A DNA stretch of 64,000 nt, taken from contig CAVXHV010000005.1 in NCBI GenBank assembly GCA_963761445.1, positions 434,001 through 498,000 on the forward strand, in the 5' to 3' direction. This document shows positions 51,651 to 60,639 of the stretch, one piece after another (position 1 is the stretch's first letter; each line of letters begins with the position of its first letter). The notes under the pieces are model-generated. The model was not told where the DNA came from. It did no database searches and saw nothing but the letters and a program-made list of their open reading frames with translations. This DNA comes from CAVXHV01 sp963761445. GTDB taxonomy: Bacteria > Planctomycetota > Planctomycetia > Isosphaerales > Isosphaeraceae. The position numbers were made by a program, and so were the translations under genes.

Positions 51651-52160
51651 TCAGCGTGCTCCCACGCCGATCAGGAACTGCGAGCCGTTCTTGAGCGCCC
51701 GCTGGCAGAAGAAGAGTTGATTGACGGGCGCCTTGACAAGCGTCGAGAACTCACTGACTTTGTCGTGGAACAACTCGCAGCGCAGCTCGACTTTGCCATT
51801 TTCATCCAGAGGAGTAACCAGCGACGTTGTCAGCGTGTAGCCGTTGCCGAGAATGCAGGTGACCGCTTCACCATTGACGACGCGCTCACTGCGGGCGTCC
51901 AGAAGCTTGAATCCACTACCGGGGAGCAATTTGTCTAACTGACTATGAATGTTCGAGAGCCTGGAATCGACCGTCTTGGCACCCGGCGTTGCCAGCACTC
52001 CAAACACGGTGACCTGCCGTGCGATGTCGTCGCCATCGTCGTTGAAGCCAGCGCGTGTGACGTGCACCCCCGAGAGCAAAGCTGCCATTCCGCCCATGAC
52101 GATGACCGCCAACATAAGCCCGAATCTAAACCGGCGGGAGAATCGTTTTGATTCAGCCAT
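51651..52160 (-). CDS. Secreted hypothetical protein of the sigma-factor operon
   Basis: 169 residues with a signal/anchor segment at about 13-35 (FGLMLAVIVMGGMAALLSGV). No recognised domain; the rest looks like one mixed alpha/beta domain, with two Cys residues (VTCILGNG, LRCELF) plus one later. The start ATG at 52160 lies four bases after the stop of the anti-sigma gene, whose last codons contain AAGGAG as its ribosome-binding site, so translation is coupled. It may sense or mediate the envelope response that the sigma factor controls; this is inference from position. Confidence 0.7.
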   Translation of the reverse strand: MAESKRFSRRFRFGLMLAVIVMGGMAALLSGVHVTRAGFNDDGDDIARQVTVFGVLATPGAKTVDSRLSNIHSQLDKLLPGSGFKLLDARSERVVNGEAVTCILGNGYTLTTSLVTPLDENGKVELRCELFHDKVSEFSTLVKAPVNQLFFCQRALKNGSQFLIGVGAR

Positions 52161-52164
52161 CGCA

Positions 52165-52878
52165 TCACTCCTTCATGGCAACTTTAGGTGTGGCAAGGTA
52201 TTCAGCTTCGTTGAATACTTGAGACCAATCGAAGGACCTCTCGTCGCCATACCAATCCACATACTGGCGACCAACACCAGCAATGATCGCCTTCGGAGTG
52301 CGATCAACGACTGAGGGGCTTTTCGGATCCGCGAGAATGACGACCATGTGACCCGGTTCGATATCAACGCTGGGTAACGGAGCTGCCACGTGGTTCGGCG
52401 TAGTTTGACTCAAGGATACCGGATTCAATTTGGCAACGTCTTGTTTTGATGGGATGACGAGCCACAGTGTCAAGCCAGCGACCAGAAAGACAGCGGCAGC
52501 CCGAGCAACGTTAACAACACCAATCGATGACCAGAATCGAGAATGGAATGATGGGCTGAGGGAATACCCGGTGGGTTTGGTTTCAGGTTTGAGAACCGAA
52601 GTTCCAGACGAGCAATTCCAGGAAGCTGGCCGTGATGGTGCCGCATCTTCCTGCAATGTTGAGCTTTCGAGTGAGTGAGCTACTTGTGACCACAGGCTAT
52701 CCCACACGTCGGGCGATAGCTCGGCCGGACGGGTTGCATTCCACAGGAGGTCGAGCTGAGTGGCTTGCCTGGCCCAATTGGCACACGATGAACACCGGCT
52801 CAAATGGTCGGCTAAATTGACCGTGTTTCGTGTGTCGGTCGGTGTGGCCAGCTCTCGAATTACGTCCACGCAACGCAT
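52165..52878 (-). CDS. Zinc-finger anti-sigma factor, membrane-bound
   Basis: 237 residues. The N-terminal domain has HLSRCSSC, the HxxxCxxC zinc-binding anti-sigma (ZAS) motif. One membrane segment at about 127-145 (ARAAAVFLVAGLTLWLVI) separates it from a C-terminal extracytoplasmic domain of about 90 residues with VDIEPGHMVVILADP. It begins 24 bases after the sigma-factor stop, preceded by AAGGAAAGG, so it is co-transcribed. It should bind and hold the ECF sigma factor at the membrane until an envelope signal releases it. Confidence 0.82.
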   Translation of the reverse strand: MRCVDVIRELATPTDTRNTVNLADHLSRCSSCANWARQATQLDLLWNATRPAELSPDVWDSLWSQVAHSLESSTLQEDAAPSRPASWNCSSGTSVLKPETKPTGYSLSPSFHSRFWSSIGVVNVARAAAVFLVAGLTLWLVIPSKQDVAKLNPVSLSQTTPNHVAAPLPSVDIEPGHMVVILADPKSPSVVDRTPKAIIAGVGRQYVDWYGDERSFDWSQVFNEAEYLATPKVAMKE

Positions 52879-52902
52879 CGTTACAGAACCTTTCCTTGAA
52901 CT

Positions 52903-53493
52903 TTATCCAAGGCCGGAGAGCTCATCCCAATCGAGCTCCGCCTGGAGCTTTTCGCGGGCGGCGTGAATGCGACTCATGACCGTGCCAATCGGAACCTCTT
53001 GTGTTTCGGAGATTTCTCTGTAACTCAAGCCCAGTTCAGCAAATAAGATAAACGTGCAACGAATGGTTTGGCTGAGACGGTTAAGAGCCCGGTCAAGGGC
53101 AATACGCAAGTCCTGCTGATGTAATCGGCGAGCCGGGTCGTCGTTGGTCGTAGCCTCATAATGTACGAGGTCACCATCGCTCCCACTTCCTGTACTAGGC
53201 CGCCGCTTGCGCCTTCTCCCCCAGTCGAAAGCAGTATTGATCACGATTCGCAATAGCCACGTTCGAAAGGCACTGCGACCATCGAAATCGGCCAACCCTG
53301 CAAACGCCTTAAGCATTGATTCCTGAACGACATCCAGTGCATCCTGTTCGTGGCCAAGCTGCCGATAAGCATAGCGGTAAGCATCGCTTCGGTAGCGCCG
53401 GAACAGCTCCTCGCAGGCTGAGTTATCCCCGCCACGCGCAAGCCGCACCAGGGTTTCGTCGGGCGTTTGCACGCCGGTAACGACCTCGAGCAT
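52903..53493 (-). CDS. ECF-type RNA polymerase sigma factor
   Basis: 196 residues from ATG 53493, preceded by AAGGTG; the frame is open to 53646 but the added part is Arg/Pro-rich and not family-like. Region 2 shows CEELFRRYRSDAYRYAYRQLGHEQDALDVVQESMLKAF and FRTWLLRIVINTAFDWGRRRKRR; region 4 shows LSQTIRCTFILFAELGLSYREISETQEVPIGTVMSRIHAAREKL, with the helix-turn-helix. Together with the ZAS protein and a secreted protein it forms an operon. Its targets are unknown; the divergent PEP-CTERM gene is a candidate. Confidence 0.9.
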   Translation of the reverse strand: MLEVVTGVQTPDETLVRLARGGDNSACEELFRRYRSDAYRYAYRQLGHEQDALDVVQESMLKAFAGLADFDGRSAFRTWLLRIVINTAFDWGRRRKRRPSTGSGSDGDLVHYEATTNDDPARRLHQQDLRIALDRALNRLSQTIRCTFILFAELGLSYREISETQEVPIGTVMSRIHAAREKLQAELDWDELSGLG

Positions 53494-53917
53494 TCTTACA
53501 CCTTGAGTATCAGACGTAGAACCTCTCTGTTTTATTCGCCTTGGGGTCTTCGCGGGGGTCTTTCTAAAAGCGTACCTCAGGTCGGGATTTCTGCACAGGC
53601 CCTGGCGTGGCTTGGAGCTCCTGGGTTGCCCAGCCGCAGGAAGCACTAAAATCAGTTAATCCTCCCTTGACCGGTTTTGGAAACCCTTGCACAATGCGGC
53701 CCTCAAGTTTCAGGAAGGTCGCTCCCCAGGCACTTACCACTTCTGAATGCCGTTCTTCCGTAGCTTGAGCAGTACGTGGTGGCAAACCGACACCAATGCG
53801 ACCGATGGACCAAATGGTACCAGGTCAGCGGCGTGGGCTGGTTAGCCCGGCCTGAGATATGGATGACTTCAAGGGACCGTCGGATTCCTCGCAGGGAGTT
53901 CATGGAGGAGACTTACC
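53494..53917. other. Divergent intergenic region
   Basis: About 420 bases between the sigma-factor gene (minus) and the PEP-CTERM gene (plus), where both promoters must lie. I could not pick a promoter with confidence and saw no RNA gene. GGAGGAG at about 53903-53910 is the ribosome-binding site of the PEP-CTERM gene. Confidence 0.5.
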
Positions 53918-54769
53918 GTGATGCGTCGGTGTCCAACTCTCCTGGTGGCCGCTTTGGCCTTTGGCACGGGATTGCAATCATTATCGGCGCGGGCCGATGG
54001 GCTGGCAAACTATACGTTGACGAGCACCAACGGCTTATCTGCACCGTCTGGTCCTCCTCCAGGGACGGCGCCTGTCACACTGCAGGGCACTCTGAGCAGT
54101 GGCTCAGCGACGGTGAGTGTGCCGAGTGCGACTGGGGTCAGCGTCGGGTATGAAGTCACCGGCACTGGTATTCCAAACGGTACGACGGTAACGGCGCTTG
54201 GGTCCGGCGGGGCGCAGGTCACACTGAGCCAGAGCGCGACAGTGAATGGAGGCGAAAGCCTTACTTTCACACCAGTCATCGCGCCTCCGCAAGTAGTGGC
54301 ACTCATTGACCCAGCCGGTGGTGTTGTTACGCCGCCTTCATCTTCGACATTGGGTCCACTCACTATTCTCTCAGGATCACAGGGATTCAACGCCAGTGGA
54401 GTTTATGACTATCTCGCCAATACGACTCAGAATGGAAGTCCGCTGCAAGCGCTTGGACTTTCCTTCTACGGCCAGGGGTTAGCATCGCTGGCCAATGGCG
54501 GCATTCTCAAGTTTTCACTGGACGTTGCCAACCAGAACTCTCCGCCACAGCTCGTTTCTCAGACTTCAGGTGTCACGATCGCCCTCCAATCTTCGGATAA
54601 CTCCTCATCTGGTTCGAGCAGCGATACAGGCACAAACACCAGTACGGGCGGTGGCACTCAGATCGGTACTGCCAGCATACCCGAGCCGTTATCCGTGCTG
54701 GTCTGGTCAGCTCTGGTAGGTGCTGGACTACTACGAGCACGCGTGTGGCGCAAGCGAGACCCAATCTAG
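53918..54769 (+). CDS. PEP-CTERM sorting-signal surface protein
   Basis: 283 residues. GTG 53918 and ATG 53921 are both possible starts; GGAGGAG fits the GTG best. Signal peptide ends at about residue 26 (SLSARA). A beta-rich region with GYEVTGTGIPNGTTVTAL resembles a short domain common in adhesins. The C-terminus is a clear PEP-CTERM signal: SIPEPLSVLVWSALVGAGLLRARVWRKR, that is PEP, a hydrophobic stretch and an Arg-rich end, recognised by exosortase. A Ser/Gly/Thr-rich linker precedes it. Exosortase itself is not in the window, but ExeA/CpsD-type genes at 26-27 kb fit the same system. Extracellular role unknown. Confidence 0.85.
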   Translation: MMRRCPTLLVAALAFGTGLQSLSARADGLANYTLTSTNGLSAPSGPPPGTAPVTLQGTLSSGSATVSVPSATGVSVGYEVTGTGIPNGTTVTALGSGGAQVTLSQSATVNGGESLTFTPVIAPPQVVALIDPAGGVVTPPSSSTLGPLTILSGSQGFNASGVYDYLANTTQNGSPLQALGLSFYGQGLASLANGGILKFSLDVANQNSPPQLVSQTSGVTIALQSSDNSSSGSSSDTGTNTSTGGGTQIGTASIPEPLSVLVWSALVGAGLLRARVWRKRDPI

Positions 54770-54781
54770 AGTGACCGCCCG

Positions 54782-55769
54782 TTGGAAAGTGCGACGACCT
54801 GGCCGATACCGACGCTGGCAGATGTATTCAAGGCGCGACGTGCGATTGCGCCTTATCTGAGGCCAACGCCAGCCATTGAACCACCTGGCCTTGCCTCATT
54901 GCTTGGCTGCCGGGTTGTGCTCAAATGCGAAAACCTTAATCCAACCGGTGCGTTCAAGGTCCGCGGGGGAGTGAATCTTGCGGCAACACTTACACCTGAG
55001 GAGCGTACACGGGGAGTCGTCACAGCGTCCACGGGGAACCATGGTCAGTCTGTCGCATACGGCGCGCGACTCTTCGGCTGCCGCGCAGTAATCTTCATGC
55101 CGGAAAGCGCCAATCCACTCAAGGTTTCTGCAACAGAGGCCCTCGGGGCAGAGGTTATTCAAACAGGGCATGACTTTGATTCAGCCCGGATTGCCGCGGA
55201 AGAGTATGCTGAGCATCATGGCTCCCGATTCGTACACTCTTCGAATGAACCACTTCTGGTCGCCGGCGTTGGAACAGCCGCGGCTCGAGTTGCTCGAATC
55301 AGCTCCCGATCTTGACGTCATCTTTGTGCCGGTGGGAGGTGGTAGCGGAGTCATGGGCGCGGGCGTGGTTGCACGGGCTGTGAACCCAGCAATCAAGGTA
55401 ATAGGCGTGCAGGCGGAAGGTGCACCTGCAGTTTACCGCTCATGGCGCGAAGGTCGCCGTGTCGTCACCGAAAGTGTAACAACCTTCGCCGAAGGACTTG
55501 CGACTCGAGAGCCATTTGCGATGCCCCTGGCACTCTTTCCTCGACTGGTGGACGAAATCATGCTGGTGCGCGATGAGCAGATCGCTTCGGGTATTCGTCT
55601 CCTGGTCCAGACCTGTCGGCAGGTGGCAGAGGGGGCTGGTGCGGCCACCGTTGCCGCGGCAATTGCACGGCAAAGTGAACTCGCCGCCAAGAACGTCGGC
55701 TTGATTCTGAGCGGTGGAAATATCACCATCGAGCAACTGACGAAGATCTTGAACGGGCAGTTTCCGTGA
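54782..55769 (+). CDS. PLP-dependent threonine ammonia-lyase / serine racemase-like enzyme; frameshifted
   Basis: About 328 residues. It starts with TTG at 54782, 12 bases after the PEP-CTERM stop, with no clear ribosome-binding site. NPTGAFKVRGG holds the PLP lysine; STGNHGQSVAYGARLFGC is the PLP phosphate-side Asn/Gly loop region; VPVGGGSGVMGAG binds the PLP phosphate; ILSGGNITIEQL is the typical C-terminal fold-type II ending. The frame breaks near 55281: removing one G joins VAGVGTAA to LELLESAPDLDVIFVP. No ACT domain is present, so it would be the catabolic type or a racemase rather than the isoleucine-regulated IlvA. Substrate cannot be fixed from sequence. Confidence 0.78.
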
Positions 55770-55791
55770 TGGAATCAAGCTCGACTTGTAC

Positions 55792-56262
55792 TTACAGTTG
55801 CCGCTGCAGTTTTCGCAGTAAGTGAATCTCACCGCAGTGGCAAGCCTCGTCGTGCAGAGCATGGAGAATCGCAAAACGAACCGGCACCTCGGTGTGGTCG
55901 GCGGCTGGTTCATCCAGTGCTGACGCGCTTAGACCCTTGATGAGTGACGTCATTCGCTCTTGCTGCTCGCCGAGACGAGTGACTACCTCGACGAGTGCAG
56001 GCCAGCGGTCTGCTGGAACATCCGCAGGATGACTATCCCAGCTAAAGAGCTGATACCAACCCTTGGGAATGTGAGGCGCACGCCCGAGAGCGTTCATTGT
56101 CAGCCATTCCAGCAGTAGATACGCGTGTCCCGCATGCCACAGGATCGTGTTCTGTAATCCGGGCGGAGCCCAGCGAGCATCTTCCTCACGGATATTATCA
56201 AGCAAACGGAGTGTCTTGCCGCGAACTTCATCGAGAAGAAGAACCAACGATTCATCAGGCAT
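55792..56262 (-). CDS. DinB-family four-helix protein
   Basis: 156 residues from ATG 56262. Four-helix bundle pattern with His-rich positions typical of DinB/YfiT: ILWHAGHAYLLLEW, and ILHALHDEACHCGEIHLLRKL near the C-terminus. These His residues would bind a metal. DinB-like proteins in bacteria include bacillithiol- and mycothiol-dependent enzymes and proteins of unknown function. Its stop is 23 bases from the convergent PLP enzyme gene; it is 27 bases downstream of the OstA-like gene on the same strand, so it may be its last co-transcribed partner. Confidence 0.7.
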   Translation of the reverse strand: MPDESLVLLLDEVRGKTLRLLDNIREEDARWAPPGLQNTILWHAGHAYLLLEWLTMNALGRAPHIPKGWYQLFSWDSHPADVPADRWPALVEVVTRLGEQQERMTSLIKGLSASALDEPAADHTEVPVRFAILHALHDEACHCGEIHLLRKLQRQL

Positions 56263-56289
56263 GAGGTTGAATCCTTCCGGGTCCAGCGT

Positions 56290-59200
56290 TTATTGCCCGG
56301 TGAATCCGCGGCGTTCAACGTTGCTGCTAGGAATTCGGAAGCCTTTCTTGGGAGGTTTCTTCTTCTTGAAGTCGGGGTCGACAAGCGGAGCGATCTGGGG
56401 CCTTGAGCCCGAGTTTTGATCGATGAACTGGATAGTGGAGTTTTCGGCGAAATGGGCTGCACCCGTTCTGGGGTTGAGACGTACAGCTTTAGCCAGGCCC
56501 TGCGTGTCCGGCTGGCCAGTGGCGAGCTGTTGTGCATAGATTACTCCACGTCCACCCTCGCCGAATGCGTAGACCTGGTCTTTCTCCGAGTCATACGTGA
56601 TCACATCGGCCTGCAGACTCTTGTCGCTGCTGTAGACAGAGGCTTTTTCCCAGGCTTTCACGTAGTCGCGAGCAGGAGTGGATGGGGGTGAGCCAACCGG
56701 TGGTGGCTCAGTACGAACACGGAGAGTTTGTGACGTCAGGAACATACTATCCGCCGGCAGCCTGTCGAAGTTAAATATCCCCTGGGCGTTTACGGCTTTG
56801 GCACGAGCGAGCTGGATGTTTCCAAAGAACTCATACCATTGAACCTCAGTTGGATCACGTTCGCTGGTCGATCCGAAACGACCCCTCATTCCTTTCAAGA
56901 AATGGATCTGAGTCAAAACCAAGGGTGGTAGCTCGCTGACCTCAGCATCGGCCGGTGCATCAGTGCGTTGTGGCTGAGTTGAGGTTTGGCTTCTGGCTGA
57001 CGACGTGGTAGTTGAGCGAGTTGTCTTTATAGAAGTCCGGCGAGAGGTAGGTGTAACAGTATGTGCTGGGCCGCTTGGTTTGGCACCCGGGGAGCTACCG
57101 CCGTCCAGATTCATCCCCTGCGCTCTGGAATTATCGCTCCGATCATAGAGATATACTTTCCCCTTCCCAGGCACGTGGAAATTCCCGGTGCGCCGATCGT
57201 AAACCAACAGCTCATTCGCCTCGATGCGTTGCTGCTGCAGGACTTCAGGACGGTCAGGGTCAACTTTCCGGTTAATGCCTATTGCGTTGCGATAACATTC
57301 GATGATGGCGAGCTGGGGTTCTTCATCAGTTGGTTTGTCACCGCTGCCTTCGACACCATCAGGCCCAGCATCTTTAGACTTCGGTTTATTGAGCGCGCCG
57401 AGCTGAGCAAACGGAACGGGTCGGTCGGTGTAGGCAATGATGCCTTCTTCACCGCGGAGTAACGCATCCTCGAGTAGCGCAGTAGCAATTCCGTAGAAGT
57501 CAGCGCGGCCTGCTGGGTTGCCGTCAGGGTTGATCGATTTGCCGTTGAATTCCATACCCTCGCTAAAGTGGATGGTGGAGAGAACTTTCTCACTCATGGG
57601 ACGGCCAGCGCGGGTCTTGGGCTTCGAGTCGACAGGCGGGGCAGGTGCAGTGTCCGGCAGATCCGTTTGCGACGACGAAGACTCTCCTGTCGAGCTCGCG
57701 GGTTTTAACTGGCCACGGGTGTTTGTTTGTGGCACATCAGTCTGCACTAGCAATGATGTTGCAAGCGGCTCATCGGCGCGCGTGCTACTCATGGTGTCAC
57801 GGGAAGGCAGCGAGCTGGTTGTCTTGGGGCCCACTGGCGGAGCAGGGGGGGCAGCCGGTGAGGCAGTCGTCCTGGTGGCGAGCTGCGTGAGTACCCCGGG
57901 ACCTTCAACCCAGGCTTGGTCGGTCGCTTGGTTCAGGACAATGACACCATCACCGCCTGTGGCTGTAATGGTCTTCTCATCGTTTTCCACTCTTGCAGGG
58001 GGAAGTGGACCTGCGAGCGGTTTCGTTTCATGGGGGTTACGTTGAAAGACAAAAGTGATCGCTTTGTCCTTGGCTGGATTGTTCAGGTAGAGCGCTTCTC
58101 CGGAGGCATCCTGGCCTTTGGTTTTTCCTTCGGCGGGATCCTGGTGAACGGCGACGGAGCCCCACAACCAAGCCTTGCGAATTTCCGACTGCTGATCGCC
58201 CAAAAGGCTGTCGGATGAGCCGGGCTTCGAAGCCGTCGTGGAACTTGTCTTTGTCTGAGCTGTTTCTTTGCGGGCAGCCGTTTGGCCTGGTGACTTCGGC
58301 GTCATCTCAATCTCGACCCAGATCCCATCAGCCGAGCCAGTCATGAGCGGCTCTGACGGTTTCTTGGGCTCCTCAGCATTGGCTGCAACTTGGTTTTCCG
58401 CAGGAGCGAGGTCCTTGGCTGCGCCTGATGCAACGTGATTGGCATTTGCTGGAACAGGTGAGCTGTTATCAGGAGAGGCGGAAACCGGCTGCGATTGGAT
58501 AAACACTGCATCGACGTATTCGCGACCGATCATTGTTTTTGCCGGTGCGAGCAAGTGGACATCACGGAACGCGAGAAGTCGCTTGATGTCAAAGCCGCCG
58601 CCGCCGATACTTGCATCCTCCGAAGCCGGACTATCTTCGGGTGTCCGGGCATCCTTCGACGCAGGGACTAATTTTGGCAGGAGCCACACTCTGATTGACC
58701 TGGCCGAGTCGATGGATGACCCCCGCAAGTTATCCATAAAAACAGGACGATTTCCGGTGAGCAGGATGATTTTCTGCTTGATCTTGCCGTTGGTATCGAC
58801 CTCATTTTGGACAGTGAGCTTGTCTTGCCAGATGGCGGTTCGGCCGACGGGTTGGCCACGGCCAGGCTGAATGTCAAGACGACCGGGACCGGTAGCGACA
58901 ACATCGGCCGAGTCAAATCCGAAGCCTTTGTCGTATGTCGTTGCATCGATTGTCCGGATGTGCGTGATCGACTTGACCTTGCCACGATCGGGTGAGTCGA
59001 CGTCTTGAACCAGATCAATTTTTTCGAGCTCGAGCGGACGAGTAAGGTCACCCCGGAAGTAGGTCAGGTCTGGCTTCTCGGGAGCCTGGCGCATGTGGAT
59101 AAGCTCGTTACATCGAAGCTTGATCCCATCGGCTGGAAGATAGAGCCAGACGGCGTGGCCAGTGGCGTGAGCTCGCTTGAGCGTGAGACCTCCGAAGAGC

Positions 59201-60516
59201 CCGGACTTTTCGGAAGCGGAAGGTTTGTCAGGCGTACTGGCGCTGCTGCTCTTACTATCTGCGTCTGGGCTGTGAGAGCTATTAGCCTGAGCAAGTGTTT
59301 CGGGCCCGGTTTTTACGCTGCTTTTAGCCGCAACTGACGATAATTGCGTTTCGGGTCCAACGACCGGGTTTTCCTTCTGACCACTTGCGGGCTGGCCTGT
59401 TGCTGACTGCGGTGGTGGTTCTTCGGAGGGAACTAACATCAATTTCAAACTGTCACACGTGAGCTGGCCAGGTTGTTCGTCAACATGACCACGTAGCACA
59501 ACGACATTCCTGTCAAACGAGACCAAGGTAGGAAGCGGCAGAGCAGGGGGCCCGACCAGAACCGGTGCGCGAGTCTTTGCCGGGAAAACCCGCATCTTGG
59601 AATCGCATGTCAGATCGAGCGGAATCGGTTGCTGCTCGGGGGCCGCTTGTGCCTTTCTGTCCAGCCCGTCCGCAATCTGGACCTTTGCATCGGCCGCTGT
59701 TTTTGTGGGCCTTTGCCGTGGTGCTTTGGCGCCGGGCATCACATCTGATTTGCCGACGTCGTGCATGATAACGTGAACATTTTTGAATAATTCCAGGTAC
59801 TCCACGCCGTCGAATCCTGATGAGTCGCCGGGTGTTGAGTCATTGCTCTTTCGAAGCTGGACCAGAAGGCCGTCACCGCTTGTGACCATTTCCAAATCTC
59901 GGATCACGACATGCGATTCCGATGTGATCCGCTGGGTCGGCTCATCATATTCAAGGGTCGTGAGCTGGTCGATCGTCATGTCGTCTGTGGGGATATTCGG
60001 CGTACTTTTGTTGTCGTGAATGACAACGTTGGGCTCCAGGCGAACATGCTTGACCTTGAGGGCCTCACCGTCGGGACCGCCGCTAAAGCCCAAAGGCTGG
60101 TTCAGATCGATGACCGCCCGATCACTCGTGATTGTCTGGACCTTCCTGCCGTCGCGTGAGGTCATGATGACAAGGAATGGCGTGAGCCTGAGGCGTTTAC
60201 CGTCGTATCGTACGCCGTTTTCTTCCTGGATTTGCTCCATTTCCTGGGCGTACATATAGTAGCCACGCTCGGCGCTGTAATAGCGGAAATTCAAGTGGTC
60301 GCCTGTGCTCCAATGACCGGGAGGCATCGTTGCCTTCGCAAGTCGGATGGACGCTCGCTTCGAGTCGGAGTCATGGCGGATCCAGATGTCCGGGCTCTTG
60401 GTCCGGCGGACGTTCGTCATCTGGCGCACCAGGATTGCAAAGACCTGTACGTAGCCGAAGTAGCACCCCACCAGGAGGCAGAAGACGGTCACGGCCTTGA
60501 AGGTCTTCTTGAGCAC
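56290..60516 (-). CDS. Very large OstA/LptC-like protein of the LPS transport cluster
   Basis: 1,408 residues starting with GTG at 60516; the ribosome-binding site is weak. One N-terminal membrane segment (about 8-31, VTVFCLLVGCYFGYVQVFAILV), as in LptC, then a long extracytoplasmic region with many beta strands of the OstA/LptA type: RLRLTPFLVIMTSRDGRKVQTITSDRAVIDL, GVEYLELFKNVHVIMHDV, SFDRNVVVLRGHVDEQPGQLTCDSL, ADFYGIATALLEDALLRG, and many Ser/Pro/Thr-rich linkers. Proteobacterial LptC and LptA are about 190 residues each; this is seven times longer. It follows kdsC and kdsD on the same strand. It probably acts in carrying lipopolysaccharide-type molecules across the periplasm; the domain count is not certain. 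Confidence 0.7.
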   Translation of the reverse strand: MLKKTFKAVTVFCLLVGCYFGYVQVFAILVRQMTNVRRTKSPDIWIRHDSDSKRASIRLAKATMPPGHWSTGDHLNFRYYSAERGYYMYAQEMEQIQEENGVRYDGKRLRLTPFLVIMTSRDGRKVQTITSDRAVIDLNQPLGFSGGPDGEALKVKHVRLEPNVVIHDNKSTPNIPTDDMTIDQLTTLEYDEPTQRITSESHVVIRDLEMVTSGDGLLVQLRKSNDSTPGDSSGFDGVEYLELFKNVHVIMHDVGKSDVMPGAKAPRQRPTKTAADAKVQIADGLDRKAQAAPEQQPIPLDLTCDSKMRVFPAKTRAPVLVGPPALPLPTLVSFDRNVVVLRGHVDEQPGQLTCDSLKLMLVPSEEPPPQSATGQPASGQKENPVVGPETQLSSVAAKSSVKTGPETLAQANSSHSPDADSKSSSASTPDKPSASEKSGLFGGLTLKRAHATGHAVWLYLPADGIKLRCNELIHMRQAPEKPDLTYFRGDLTRPLELEKIDLVQDVDSPDRGKVKSITHIRTIDATTYDKGFGFDSADVVATGPGRLDIQPGRGQPVGRTAIWQDKLTVQNEVDTNGKIKQKIILLTGNRPVFMDNLRGSSIDSARSIRVWLLPKLVPASKDARTPEDSPASEDASIGGGGFDIKRLLAFRDVHLLAPAKTMIGREYVDAVFIQSQPVSASPDNSSPVPANANHVASGAAKDLAPAENQVAANAEEPKKPSEPLMTGSADGIWVEIEMTPKSPGQTAARKETAQTKTSSTTASKPGSSDSLLGDQQSEIRKAWLWGSVAVHQDPAEGKTKGQDASGEALYLNNPAKDKAITFVFQRNPHETKPLAGPLPPARVENDEKTITATGGDGVIVLNQATDQAWVEGPGVLTQLATRTTASPAAPPAPPVGPKTTSSLPSRDTMSSTRADEPLATSLLVQTDVPQTNTRGQLKPASSTGESSSSQTDLPDTAPAPPVDSKPKTRAGRPMSEKVLSTIHFSEGMEFNGKSINPDGNPAGRADFYGIATALLEDALLRGEEGIIAYTDRPVPFAQLGALNKPKSKDAGPDGVEGSGDKPTDEEPQLAIIECYRNAIGINRKVDPDRPEVLQQQRIEANELLVYDRRTGNFHVPGKGKVYLYDRSDNSRAQGMNLDGGSSPGAKPSGPAHTVTPTSRRTSIKTTRSTTTSSARSQTSTQPQRTDAPADAEVSELPPLVLTQIHFLKGMRGRFGSTSERDPTEVQWYEFFGNIQLARAKAVNAQGIFNFDRLPADSMFLTSQTLRVRTEPPPVGSPPSTPARDYVKAWEKASVYSSDKSLQADVITYDSEKDQVYAFGEGGRGVIYAQQLATGQPDTQGLAKAVRLNPRTGAAHFAENSTIQFIDQNSGSRPQIAPLVDPDFKKKKPPKKGFRIPSSNVERRGFTGQ

Positions 60517-60639
60517 GAAAGAGATCCAATTCCACTCGGGATCGTGACAGCGAGAAAGAACAGTGCCATCAACTGAACTACGAGACCTGTAGTCTATGTT
60601 GTGGACCGAGGCAGGAGATTAAATCCCCGCCACGCTAGC

